This document shows positions 44,301 to 54,276 of a DNA stretch of 64,000 nucleotides, piece by piece. The position numbers and the translations under genes are program-made. The stretch comes from Liopterus haemorrhoidalis. Lineage: Eukaryota > Arthropoda > Insecta > Coleoptera > Dytiscidae. The notes under the pieces are model-generated. The model made no database searches. It had not been told where the DNA came from and saw nothing but the letters and a program-made list of their open reading frames with translations. Within the stretch, counting starts at the first letter, position 1, and each line of letters opens with the position of its first letter. The stretch is taken from the NCBI GenBank assembly GCA_963971575.1, contig OZ020624.1, forward strand, positions 13,168,625-13,232,624, written 5' to 3'.

Positions 44301-45010
44301 CGATTGTTGATCGACCCTTTTAGGGGTTGATTAGGACAAATTCCTGAAATAAGTTTTTCGGCATTTGTATGGGTAATCTTTGCAAGCAAAAAGCAAGCCG
44401 ATATCTTATTGATCCTAAGAAATATTAAGGAATCCTTGAAATCACAATTCACCCCTTTTCAACCTTTAGGGGTGGAATTTTAAAATACTGTCAAACCCAT
44501 TTCGAGATATTTTAAAAAGACACCTATGTGCCAAAAAGTAATGTTGCAACGAAACGAACACAGGAATTACGATGGGATGTATAATTCACCCTGATTCTAG
44601 ATCCACCCCTTTAGGGGTTGATTAGAACAAATTCCTGAAATAAGTTTTTCGGTAATTGTATGGATAATTTTTGCAAGCAAACAGTAAATCGATATCTTAT
44701 TGGTCCTAAGAGATATTAAAGAATCCTTAAAATCACAATTCACCCCTTTTCACCCTTTAGGGGTGAAATTTCAAAAAACTGTCAATACCATTTCGAGATA
44801 TTTTAAAAAGACACCTATGTGCCAAAAAGTAATCTTGCAACTAAACGAACACAGGAAATACAACGGGATGTATAATCCACCCCGATTGTAGGTTCACCCC
44901 TTTAGGGGTTGATTAGGGCAAAATCCCGAAATTGGTTTTTCGGCATTTGTATGGGTAATACTTGTAAGCAAAAACTAAGTCGATATCCCATCGGCCCTAA
45001 GAGATATTAA
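41340..45010. repeat. About 13 tandem units of about 290 bp
   Basis: The marker GGGATGTATAATTCACCCCG recurs at about 42014, 42304, 42539 (short unit), 42832, 43120, 43413, 43702, 43995, 44286, 44576 and 44866; earlier units are more diverged. Each unit has CACCCCTT..AAGGGGTG-type palindromes and TTATTGGTCCTAAGAGATAT. ORFs within it are by-products. Confidence 0.92.
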
Positions 45011-45164
45011 GTAATTCGTGAAATCACATTTCACCCCTTTTCATCCCTTATGAGTGGAATTTCGAAAAATCCCTTCTTAGTGGGTGCTTACGTCATGAAG
45101 GGAATATACTCTCCGAATTTCAAGTTTCTAGGCCCAGGGGTTCGGGCTGGGCGGTGATGAGTGA

Positions 45165-45193
45165 GTCAGTCAGTCAGTCAGTCAGTCAGTCAG
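45165..45193. repeat. (CAGT)n microsatellite at the Helitron 5' end
   Basis: About seven tandem CAGT units. The same motif, as TGAC, follows the 5' end of the small Helitron at 33595. Confidence 0.9.
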
Positions 45194-45726
45194 GACACTG
45201 CCTTTTATATATATAGATAGAAGATTAATGGCAGGTACAAATGATTTTATATGTAATAGTAACACTAAATATTTGTTCAAGTTATTCACACTTTTAAAAA
45301 GTGTAATTTCTCACACAAACATATATGTTCAGTTCCTTACAATATGAAAATGAATTATTTAAATAATGACATATATCACATTAATAAATTTCTGTATAAA
45401 ATGTGTGCAAATACATTTAATTTTTATTATTTTGACTCCAACTTGATATTAGGTAACAAATTTTATTCTTATGACAAAATTCATATTAACTTTAGAGGTA
45501 AATATATAATAGTTAAGGAACTAATAAATTTTATTGATAATTTGGTTATTAGATCTACACAGATAAATAATAGTGTCAATAAAAATTTTCTACTAAACCA
45601 AAAGATTCTGAACATAGACAAAAATTAACAAATATTAAAGAAAATGAAAGTAAAATAATAATTAATAAACAGAAAACACTTAATAATTTTTCATCCTCGT
45701 CTGAAACCAACAAACCAAACGTAACT

Positions 45727-48504
45727 ATGCAAGAACAATTAGTGTCACTCCCAAAAGGTCCTTTATGTATTTTTCATGTAAATATACAATGTTTGAGAAA
45801 CAAGGTATTAGAAGTTGATTTGTTTTTAAAAAGTCTCAAAATCAAACCGGACGTTTTATGTTTTAGTGAGCATTGGCTAAAAAAAAATGAAATAGATTTT
45901 TATAATTTTGACAACTATTATAGGCAATCTTTTTATTGTAGAGAACAATATAAGCATGGAGGTTTACTCGTTTTTACAAAAATTAACTATACCGTTAAAG
46001 AACTGTCATGGGTTAAAAATTTTAATATTGAGAAACAATGCGAGTTTACCGCAGTTGAAATAAAAAATAATAATTTAACAATACTTTTATTATATCGACC
46101 TCCTTCGGGAAACTTTGAGACTTTTTTAAATAACTTGACATCCATTTTAAACAAAATCTTTATTAATAGTAAACATCTTTTAGTATTAGGTGATTTTAAT
46201 GTGTATTTTTTGAAAGAAAATCAACATAGATATGATGTTATCAATTTGTTAAAATCGTACGGCTTACATCAAACGATTTTTGAACCAACCCGCGTTACAG
46301 CTACGTCAGCAAGCTGCATCGAAAACATATTTGTGAATACGGTAAACTACCAATCTTCAGTGATTAAAGATCATTTATCGGATCATTTTGCGCAAACAAT
46401 ATCATTCTACACTGAGCAGAATGAAAACGATATTAGTATTAAACCAACATATTGCAGACCCATAACGGTAAACGGTCTCGATATGTATTATAACAATTTG
46501 CTAGCAACTGATTGGAAACTCATATATAAACTGAATAACCCCGATGAATGCTTCGAAAATTTTCAGAATGTTTTATTATCTTCTTTCCATTGCGCCTTTC
46601 CTATAAAAAAGACTAAAATAAAAAAAAAAATCTAACTGGTTCACTCCTGAATTACTTAAAATTAAAAATACGCTTGGTCTCATTTTTGATTTGTCAAAAA
46701 AATTTAACACCCAATATTTAGTAAAGTATAAAAACTTCAAAAAACATTACAAAACTAAATTAGCTATAGCAAAAAAACTTTATAAGAGTAACTATATACA
46801 CAATTCAGATAATAGATCAAAGGCTGTGTGGCATGTTATAAATAATGAATTATCCTCATCAAGCAAATAATGGAGACAAGTTTTACCTGTGAACAATTTA
46901 ACAAATATTTTGTAGATGTGGCTTGTAATATACACAATGAACTTCCACTTCCGAATGCTTCACCTAGTACTTTTTTAAACACAACATTCTTGAGTCCAGA
47001 TTATTCCTTGTTTATGTATCCAACCGATGTACACGAAATAAAAAATATTATTAAAAACTTGAACAACAAACAAAGCACAGATATATACGGGTTCAACTCT
47101 ACAATATTAAAACATATTAGCGACATAATATGTCCACCATTAGAATTCATTTTTAATTTATGTTTGGAGAAGGGTATTTTTCCGCAAGCCCTAAAAATTG
47201 CAAAAATAACTCCAATACAAAAAAAAGCTAATATCGATAAACTGGACAACTTCAGACCCATCTCAATACTTCCAGTTATCTCAAAAATTTTAGAATCAAT
47301 AATAAAAACAAGGTTAATGTCGTACTTTGAAAAAAATAATTTATTTACAGCGCAACAGTTTGGATTCAGGCAGGGAAAGTCTACTACTCTTGCAGTTGTT
47401 AGTGCAATTACATTTTTGTTAAAGTCTTTTGACGAAGGGAAGTTCGTCAGTGCAACGTTCTGCGACCTTAGCAAAGCGTTTGATAGTGTCTCTCATGATA
47501 TCTTATTAGATAAATTATCTTTTTATGGTGTTAGAGGCATAGCACTCAAATTACTATGTTCATATTTAACAGATCGCTCACAAATTGTAGAAATAAATAA
47601 AATGAGATCGTCTATCCTTTTTAACAAGCACTCTGTGCCCCAAGGATCGATCCTCGGGCCGTTACTCTTCCTGATTTATATAAACGATCTACCTTCAAAT
47701 ATAAATAATTCTATAATATAATAATGTATCTTATTTGCGGACGATACCACATTCCTAAACTCATCCTTGGACAAAGATGAAGCAATAGTTATATCGGGGG
47801 AGACACTAACGAACGTTGAGCAGTGGTTTTGTTCAAACAGGTTAAAACTTAATTGAGAAAAAACACAAAACATGATTTTACACAGTCGCAATGACTGTCT
47901 TGATATGACTGATGAGGTGCGATTCTTGGGTTTACATATTGATAGCAGCTTGAATTGGGAAACGTCACTGTATGAGTATCACTAGTAAGATCTCGAGGTC
48001 ATTATACGCTTTACGTAAAATAACACCGGTAGTGCCATCACGCTCTCGTCAACAGCCATCTGGCATATGGCATTCTATTGTGGGGCGCATCAACAGATGC
48101 TATAAAAGTATTCATAACTAAAAAAAAAAAGCTTTACGCATCATATGTAAGCTCAGAATGAATACCTCTTGTAAACAGTACTTTATTAAGCATTCAATGT
48201 TAACTTTACCTGCTATGTTATTTTATATTGTCTGATATATGTTAAATCTGAGTTTCAAACTTTTGATTACGTAAACAAGAACCTTGAAAGAGTGACTAGA
48301 TTTGGTAACCATTTGGAAATACCCAGGATCAGATTGGAAGTTTGTAAAAACTCCCCTAGATACTGGGGACCTAAATTTTTTAATCGATTACCGGATAGAA
48401 TTAAAGTGATGGATATTACGAGATTTAAATTTGCTGCCAAATCTATTCTCCTAGAAAAGGCATATTATACCATTGAGGAATATCTATTGGATAATATTGT
48501 GTAA
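45727..48504 (+). pseudogene. LINE-A ORF2: endonuclease and RT
   Basis: ATG 45727. APE endonuclease 45750-46440: FHVNIQCLRNK, SEHWLKK, LLLYRPPSG, VLGDFNV, SDHFAQ. A frameshift in the A run at 46620 and a stop at 46867 precede the RT frame 46870-47721: NFRPISILPVISKILE, QQFGFRQGKST, CDLSKAFDSVSH, SVPQGSILGPLLF. A stop at 47719 falls just before LFADDT, and another at about 47855. The C-terminus 48292-48504 (YWGPKFFNRLPDRIK) ends in a stop. CR1/Jockey-superfamily type. Confidence 0.88.
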
Positions 48505-48668
48505 CAAAATAGAAAAATGTCTCTAATTAATTAGTTTTTGTTCATTATTATTATTATTATTTATTTATTTTTTTGTATGTTTTATATTTCTGTGTATTAT
48601 TTCATATTTCATTGTTCTGCATTTTATATTGACGTGTCTATGAATGTATCATTCTTACAGAACTAATA

Positions 48669-48695
48669 AATATTATTATTATTATTATTATTATT
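48669..48695. repeat. (ATT)n at LINE-A 3' end
   Basis: About eight ATT units between the LINE-A 3' UTR and the RLE-type LINE tail on the other strand. Confidence 0.85.
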
Positions 48696-49014
48696 GATGT
48701 TACACAGTATAACAATATTTATACTGGGAGAAAAAATGTCCTCTTCACGAATCGGGTCCTAACCAAGGACCTAAGAGTCGCAAAGGTATCTTCGCAAAAT
48801 TCGTGCTGTTCCCAACAGGGCTGCCTTTTGCAACTGTCCGGTTGTAATCCGTTGCAGCCCTAACGCGTCCAAGTGTTTCTGGAGATTAGGTGGTATTGCT
48901 CCTAGGGCTCCTATTACTTGGGAACTACACTGGTTTTCCTTTCCCAAAGTCGCACAATTTCAACCTGCAGGTCTTTGTACCTCATGATCTTCTCCAGCTC
49001 CTTATCTTGTACTT
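48696..49014 (-). pseudogene. RLE-type LINE tail 1
   Basis: Minus: ELEKIMRYKDLQVEIVRLWE, then after a frameshift VIGALGAIPPNLQKHLDALG and LQKAALLGTARILRRYL before a stop. This is the C-terminal end following a restriction-like endonuclease in R2/R4-type LINEs. It ends in (AAT)n at 48695. Confidence 0.78.
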
Positions 49015-49027
49015 TTATTATTATTAT
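49015..49027. repeat. (TTA)n between RLE tails 1 and 2
   Basis: About four units; marks the 3' end of tail 2. Confidence 0.8.
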
Positions 49028-49751
49028 GGGGTTTCTCAGGTCTTGACAAGCGTCCACTAATCTCAAACTTCAGCAACCTTTTGAGCCGCGTCATACTAGA
49101 GACTAGTGGAGCTAAATACACACGACTGCATCCCAAACTCTGGCGATATGCAGCCGCGGAAATTACGCTAGATCCAGTGCACGCACAATGCGGAGTGACC
49201 CGAGCAGCACTGCTTTCTGCATCCTGCAGATCAAAGAGTTGGCAGAAGATCTGCAGACGGGAATGGACTCGATTTCCCTTCGATAGGAGGCTTTCATGCC
49301 ACCCAAAACACCAACTATCAGGACTACAAGCTTAACTTTATACCCGGGATACAGCTTTCTAAGCTCGGACAAGAGGTCCATATACTTGGACCTCTTTTCC
49401 TCATCCTTGAGAGAGATATTCTTCTCAGCTGGACTTGAAAATTCGATCACAAACATCTGTTTGGTCTCGATATCCAGGAGGGTTATGTCCGGCTTAGTGG
49501 CTGTCAGTAACCTCGAGGTGGGGAAGGAGTAATTCCAATAAATTCGGCACTTGGAATTTTCCACTACCGATTTTATGTCAGAAGGGACGTACGGTATAAC
49601 CGGTATTTGGTCAATACCATAGGCATGTCTAAGATGATAGTAGAGCACACGGAGAGCAGCATTATGTCGAGACACGTAGCTCGACGCTGCAAGAGATGGA
49701 CAAGCAGACAGAATGTGCATTATCGTTTCAGAATGGTGGTGGCACAACTAT
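49028..49751 (-). pseudogene. RLE-type LINE tail 2 with PD-D/E nuclease
   Basis: ORF 49163-49747 on minus: a zinc-binding CHHHSETIMHILSACP, RHNAALRVLYYHL, then KPDITLLDIETKQMFVIEFS with KDEEKRSKY, matching the PD..E-K core of restriction-like endonucleases of R4/Dong/R2-type LINEs, and YPGYKVKLVVLIVGVLGG. It ends with ALDLA and a stop at 49163. The 3' UTR is 49028-49162. RT is missing, so 5'-truncated at a TAA tract. Confidence 0.82.
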
Positions 49752-49766
49752 TATTATTATTATTAT
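49752..49766. repeat. (ATT)n between RLE tails 2 and 3
   Basis: About five units. Confidence 0.8.
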
Positions 49767-49824
49767 GGGGTTTGTCAGGTCTTGACAAGCGTCCACTAAT
49801 CTCAAACTTCAGCAACCTTTTGAC
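49767..49824 (-). mobile_element. RLE-type LINE tail 3, 3' UTR only
   Basis: 58 bp nearly identical (one mismatch seen) to the last 58 bp of tail 2 at 49028-49084 and again ending in (TAA)n. Confidence 0.85.
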
Positions 49825-49852
49825 TATTATTATTATTATTATTATTATTATT
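49825..49852. repeat. (ATT)n at LINE-C 3' end
   Basis: About nine units, directly after the LINE-C coding tail on the minus strand. Confidence 0.88.
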
Positions 49853-52800
49853 AAATTTAATTTGATCCGACACGTTCATCCAATTTAATATCTCTAACAT
49901 AACATTAACTGATGTATTTTTATCACACTGTAGAATAACTCTTATAGCTCTGTTCGGGAGTTTTTGAAATTTATTCAGTTCAGTTTTGTTCAACATAAAT
50001 AGTATGGTACTACAGTAGTTAAAGTGAGTAATCATTTAATGAAACCTCATAAATTATAATTTTAGACCATGTTGATAAATATTTAGTGGTTCTTGACATA
50101 AACCCAATTATTTTGGCAATTTTCTGTATTAAAATGTTAGAATGTTCTTTAAACCCTAACTCGCTATCAATAATTACGCCTAAGTATTTTATTTCGAGTG
50201 TGTATTTTAATTTGATTTTGTCCAGTAATAAATCGTAATTATTTGTAAAATATTTATCGTAATTTTTTTTCGAACCAACAACCAAACATTTAGTTTTTTG
50301 CACATTTAACTTTAATTTATTGATATTTAGCCAATTATGAATTGAAACCAGATCCTCATTAAGCTTCTCCAGAATACGAGCCTGATCAAAATCAGCCAAT
50401 GATATTAAAGTGTCGTCCGCAAATAAATTAATGGAGCAGTATTTAGTACAAAATTGTATATCATTAATATAAATTATAAATAACAATGGACCTAGAACGC
50501 TACCTTAAAGCACACCAAAAGGGTTGTTAATATTTCCAGATAAATAATTTTGTACTTGGTCTGTTGAGATCTATTTACCAAAAAATGTTGAAACCATTTC
50601 CACACGGTACCTCTTAAACCATAATAGTGCAACTTTTGAAGTAAAATATCCCTATCGATTGTTTCAAAAGCCAGCTTGAAATCAATGAATATGCTAAACT
50701 TTGTTTTATCCATATCTTTATCTGATATCCATGTGTGGGGTGCTACGATATATAAATATGAAATGTCACGGTTGGCTGATTTATTTATTTCATTTGTACT
50801 TACTCTGTACATCCCTCACATTATGGGTTCCAAGACTTGCGAGCGGATCAAGTCTGGACCCCCCTATTAGTCCGCTAGCTGGTTGCTATGATTCTTGGAA
50901 GGGTTAAGGGTTGTTTCAATTAAACTCAACATTTTAGCTAACCTACTTTAATTACGATTAAGGTTTAAATATTTACACTAATTACAATAGACTTACAATT
51001 ACATTGATACACCTAAATCCAAATGAGACATTCACAAAACTAAACACTGGACTCTTTAGCACTAATCACTAATTTGTCCACTGGACACCACAGTCCTGAC
51101 TGACATCCTCTAAAACCATTTATCTCTCACATGTCTTTAGCTGGGCACTACACTAACGTTCATATGGAATTACTTGTTACATTTTACTTGTCCGACCGAA
51201 CACACTAAATGTCTCTAACCCATGACTCTTAAAAACCAACTCCAAAACATGACTTAACTTTACGACGGTTTAAGCTCAACTCCTTAAAACGCGGCCACCC
51301 TGGAAAAATACTTACTTCGCCCAACTGTTAAATGTCATTTAACACCTCTTGACTATCGGTCTTGTACTATCTTAAAATTCATAATTTATTTGTGATAACT
51401 CAGATAAATATCCCATTAGAAAATAGCCGAATCAGAATATTTATATCTCAGACAGAATTTAATTATTATTTATGTGCTTATGGTTGACGTATATTTATTT
51501 AACACAATAATTTACGATTCACTTTTCATGTTCCATTGACAAAGTGTCAAGTTAAAATAATAAACAATCTACCGTTATCTTAAATGCCCTTTCTAAGCAA
51601 TAGATTATTTTTTTATCGTTTAACAGATTAAATATTTTACTCTAATTGAATGATTATAATGAATTTATTTATGAAATTTTATTTATGAAATAATATCAAA
51701 ATTACCTCCCTTACACATTTAAAACAATTAACAGTGCTGATTCACAGGAATGCTTAGAACGGAAACCAGATTGCCTTTCGAAAAATAAATTGTTATTATT
51801 AAAATAATTTACGATCTGTTCATGTACAACTATTTCAATTAATTTATCACATTATGGGTCTAAAATTACTAGCATTATTGATTCCAGAAATTTTTGGAAT
51901 GGGGACAACGGTAGCATTTTTTAACGCGTCGGGAAAAGTGCCAGTTTCTATTGAAGTGTTAATTAAATGCAGTAGGGGATAACCTGTAACATGAAAGTTA
52001 TCTTTTAAGAATTTGGCATCGATACAATTATTCACTGCAAATTTGTTTTGAAAATTAAAAATTATCTTTTTAAGTTTTTGTATAGAAATGGTTTCAAAAC
52101 TTTTTAGAGTGCTTAGGATACTTGGCAGATTATAGTTCGACCACACTGATGTAACAGACGGTATACTATCGACAATTTCTTGCAAACTGTTAACGAAGTA
52201 CATATTCAATTTATTTACAGTTGATTCCTCAGGCACATTTAAATTTTCAAAAATAATTTCGTTGTTTATTTCAGCCGCATTCTTATTGTTAACAAATTGT
52301 TTTAATGTGACCCACATATTTTTAGAATCATGCTTTAAACTATCTATTTTGCGATCAAAATAATTCTTTTTAGCTTTACGTGATACGGAAATGACTTTGT
52401 TACGAGAATTTTTGTAGTTATCCCAATATATTGGATTGCTAGTCAGTTTAAACTTTTTGTACGCCTTATCGCGCTCTTGACGGTTGTGTTTAATATCATT
52501 ATTGATCCATAATTGTGATGAACAACCATTAACATTGGCAAGCTTTAAAGGGCATATCTTATCTAAAACATCTTTGATATTACTATACATATTAGAGTAA
52601 ATGAACTCAACATCAACAGATTCATATGCCCAGTTGCAATGTATAAGTTCATTAGCTATCTGAGAAAGAATACATTTAAATTTCTTCTATACATTTTGTT
52701 AATGTTGTTACTATTTATTTGAACAGTATCTTTCAAAGTTACCTTAACCATATCGTGATCAGTAATTTTAGGTGAATTTAAAACAACTGCCTCAAGTAAA

Positions 52801-53085
52801 TAATCATTAGTTACTACAAAGTCGATCAAAGTTTCAGAATTACGAGTTTTTCTAGTAGGATCTTTAGCAATTTGATATAATCCAAACTGCGTATTACATT
52901 TCTAAAAAGTAAGCTATACGTATCATCCTTCAATAAATTCAAATTAAAGTCTCTTGGGATAATAAATTTGTTACCTATAAGTATCTCACAAAAGTTCTTC
53001 ACAAAACGATTCAATAAAATCAATAAAATATTTATGACTAGCATTAGGAGAGTGGTAAACAGTACATAATATTAATTTATTAAAA
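49853..53085 (-). pseudogene. LINE-C ORF2: endonuclease and RT, broken
   Basis: Minus strand. Endonuclease 52640-53085 starts mid-domain (LCTVYHSPNASHKYF, DFNLNLLKDDTY, ITDHDMVKV). 51847-52590 is the linker and RT start (FPDALKNATVVPIPK, NNASNFRPI). RQSGFRSKHSCESAL is at about 51760. An LTR-like insert (50734-51715) interrupts it. Then IDFKLAFETIDRD, a conserved QGSVLGPLL with its Q turned to TAA at about 50505, and LFADDT; the tail ends in Asn codons that merge into (AAT)n. Confidence 0.85.
50734..51715. repeat. Solo-LTR-like insertion in LINE-C
   Basis: 982 bp starting TGTGGGGTGCTACGATATAT and ending TTACCTCCCTTACA, i.e. TG..CA. It splits the RT between IVLN and WISDKDM. Left catg and right catt give only a weak 4-bp duplication. 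No ORF. A solo LTR fits best. Confidence 0.5.
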
Positions 53086-53112
53086 ATTAATATTAAATTA
53101 ATTTTAAAAAAA

Positions 53113-53862
53113 ATGGCGCTGGATGTAAACATGGCCCAATACAGTGATTGTTTAATATGCTCTGAAAAAATATTAGAAGATGAAAAAGATCTTAAATGCA
53201 GTTATACTGGATGCAAGAATGCTATACATCAAGTATGTTCGCAGTTCAAGTCTTCAGAGCTGAAAATTATAGAAAAATTTGAAAATATAAAGTGGTTTTG
53301 CAATGGATGTGCAAATCACGAAAACAAAGAAGAAATTGTTCTGAGTAAGTTAGAAATTTTATTTAACTCACTAAATACTTGCATGCAATCAATATCTAGC
53401 ATGAAAAGTGAAATAATGAACCAAAATAAAATAATTGAAAAACTAACCTCAGAACTAAAAAACAGAGACAGTCTATCAGTTAAACACCTTAAACACGGCG
53501 ATGACATCTATTGATCAAAATACTGAAGTAATTATTGATCAAATAATCGACAATAAAGATCTTGCTTATGCCAGTAAATTAAGAAAACGATCTACAACTC
53601 AGAAACAATCCAAAGTTGACAAAATCAAACCAACGAAAACAAGTTCTAAAAAACTAAAAGAGATGTCACCAGAAAAACATATAATTGATAATAATATGGT
53701 ACATATGCCAAATAATTCAAATTCTGATCAGTTGATGTCTCAAGATGATTTCAGAACAGTTACATATAAAAAAACCAATAGAAACCGCCGCGCAAGGACC
53801 TATGGGACGGCCGAAAACGACTAAAATAATATGTTTACCGGAGTAACAAGGAAAGTGTGGTT
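53113..53862 (+). pseudogene. LINE-D ORF1 N-terminal part with PHD finger
   Basis: ATG 53113. Residues about 13-58 form a PHD-like zinc finger (CLICSEKIL, CSYTGCKNAIHQVC, WFCNGC). A short coiled coil follows. TGA at 53512 with an overlapping frame 53501-53824 indicates a frameshift; TAA at 53822 precedes NMFTGVTRKVWL, where LINE-E interrupts. PHD-bearing ORF1 proteins are known from CR1-like LINEs. Confidence 0.78.
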
Positions 53863-53892
53863 GTTTTTTATTTATTTATTTATTTATTTATT
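53863..53892. repeat. (TTTA)n tail of LINE-E
   Basis: About seven units; the element's 3' tail is (TAAA)n rather than poly-A. Confidence 0.9.
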
Positions 53893-54005
53893 CATCCTAG
53901 CTTTACATATATATTTTGTGATTTGTACATATGAAACATAATGTGCAAATGTGATTAACAATATTATAATTATTAGAATTAGTAAGAGTAAGAAGAATAA
54001 TAAAG

Positions 54006-54057
54006 CCAGTGAGGTAAGCTCACTGGTTCTAGCACCACGTTGACTGTAAAACAGTCA
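54006..54057 (-). promoter_or_regulatory. Paired stem-loops in LINE-E 3' UTR
   Basis: CCAGTGAG/CTCACTGG (54006-54013, 54019-54026; 5-nt loop) and TGACTGT/ACAGTCA (54041-54047, 54051-54057; 3-nt loop). Both stems are perfect and also fold on the minus-strand RNA. They could be the site the RT binds to start target-primed synthesis. Confidence 0.55.
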
Positions 54058-54276
54058 GTGTGTGGCATGTAATTTATTTTAAAATTTAAGTTGAGTAGTG
54101 TGTGTGTGTGTGTATTATTTTACATAACATATAACAAAGAAATAGTTTGAGTGAAAATATTAATTTTCAATTCATTAGCTGAAGGACAATCTATGTACAA
54201 ATACTTTTTTTTTGAAATACTGTTTAATTCGTTCAAAAATACTGCAAATAAAAGAACAAAATACAATAACCAGAAT

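Larger units (their letters stand above)
41044..45224 (-). mobile_element. Helitron with internal 290-bp tandem array
   Basis: 4181 bp, minus orientation. Sense 5' end TCTTCTATCTATATATATAA then (GACT)n; sense 3' end with the hairpin CCGT-AGCGAAGC-ACGG and terminal CTAG at 41044. Inserted precisely between A (41043) and T (45225): joining these restores the SGNH motif of LINE-A ORF1. No Rep/helicase gene. Same ends as 33562-33917. Confidence 0.93.
38228..45628 (+). pseudogene. LINE-A ORF1: SAP, coiled coil, SGNH hydrolase
   Basis: Three pieces: 38228-38824, 40963-41043 and 45225-45628. ATG at 38228. Residues about 5-38 form a SAP-type helix-extension-helix (IIELKEKLSNLGLDTRGNK), a DNA-binding motif. 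A coiled coil follows (about 60-100). VLILGDSHARNIG is SGNH block I; the second and third pieces join at IVLMAGTND (block III); SYDKIHINFRGK holds the D..H of block V. So the esterase is complete apart from one frameshift near 45330. Esterase-type ORF1 is known from CR1-like LINEs; its exact role is unsettled, with membrane or ester substrates proposed. Confidence 0.82.
38228..48668 (+). mobile_element. LINE-A: full-length LINE with two large inserts
   Basis: After removing 38825-40962 (composite hAT plus one duplication) and 41044-45224 (Helitron) what remains is about 4.1 kb: ORF1, a 98-bp gap, ORF2 with endonuclease and RT, and a 3' end running into (ATT)n. Frameshifts and stops in both ORFs show it is dead. 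Confidence 0.88.

Noticed and set aside
42721..44891. Several similar ORFs of 60-90 codons on both strands (MNCDFKDS.. and MVL..IK.SLKS.. types)
   Set aside because: They recur once per 290-bp Helitron unit and carry no domain; they are by-products of the tandem array.
41340..45010. Regular direct repeats as a CRISPR-like array
   Set aside because: Units are contiguous 290-bp tandem copies without spacers, inside a eukaryotic Helitron.
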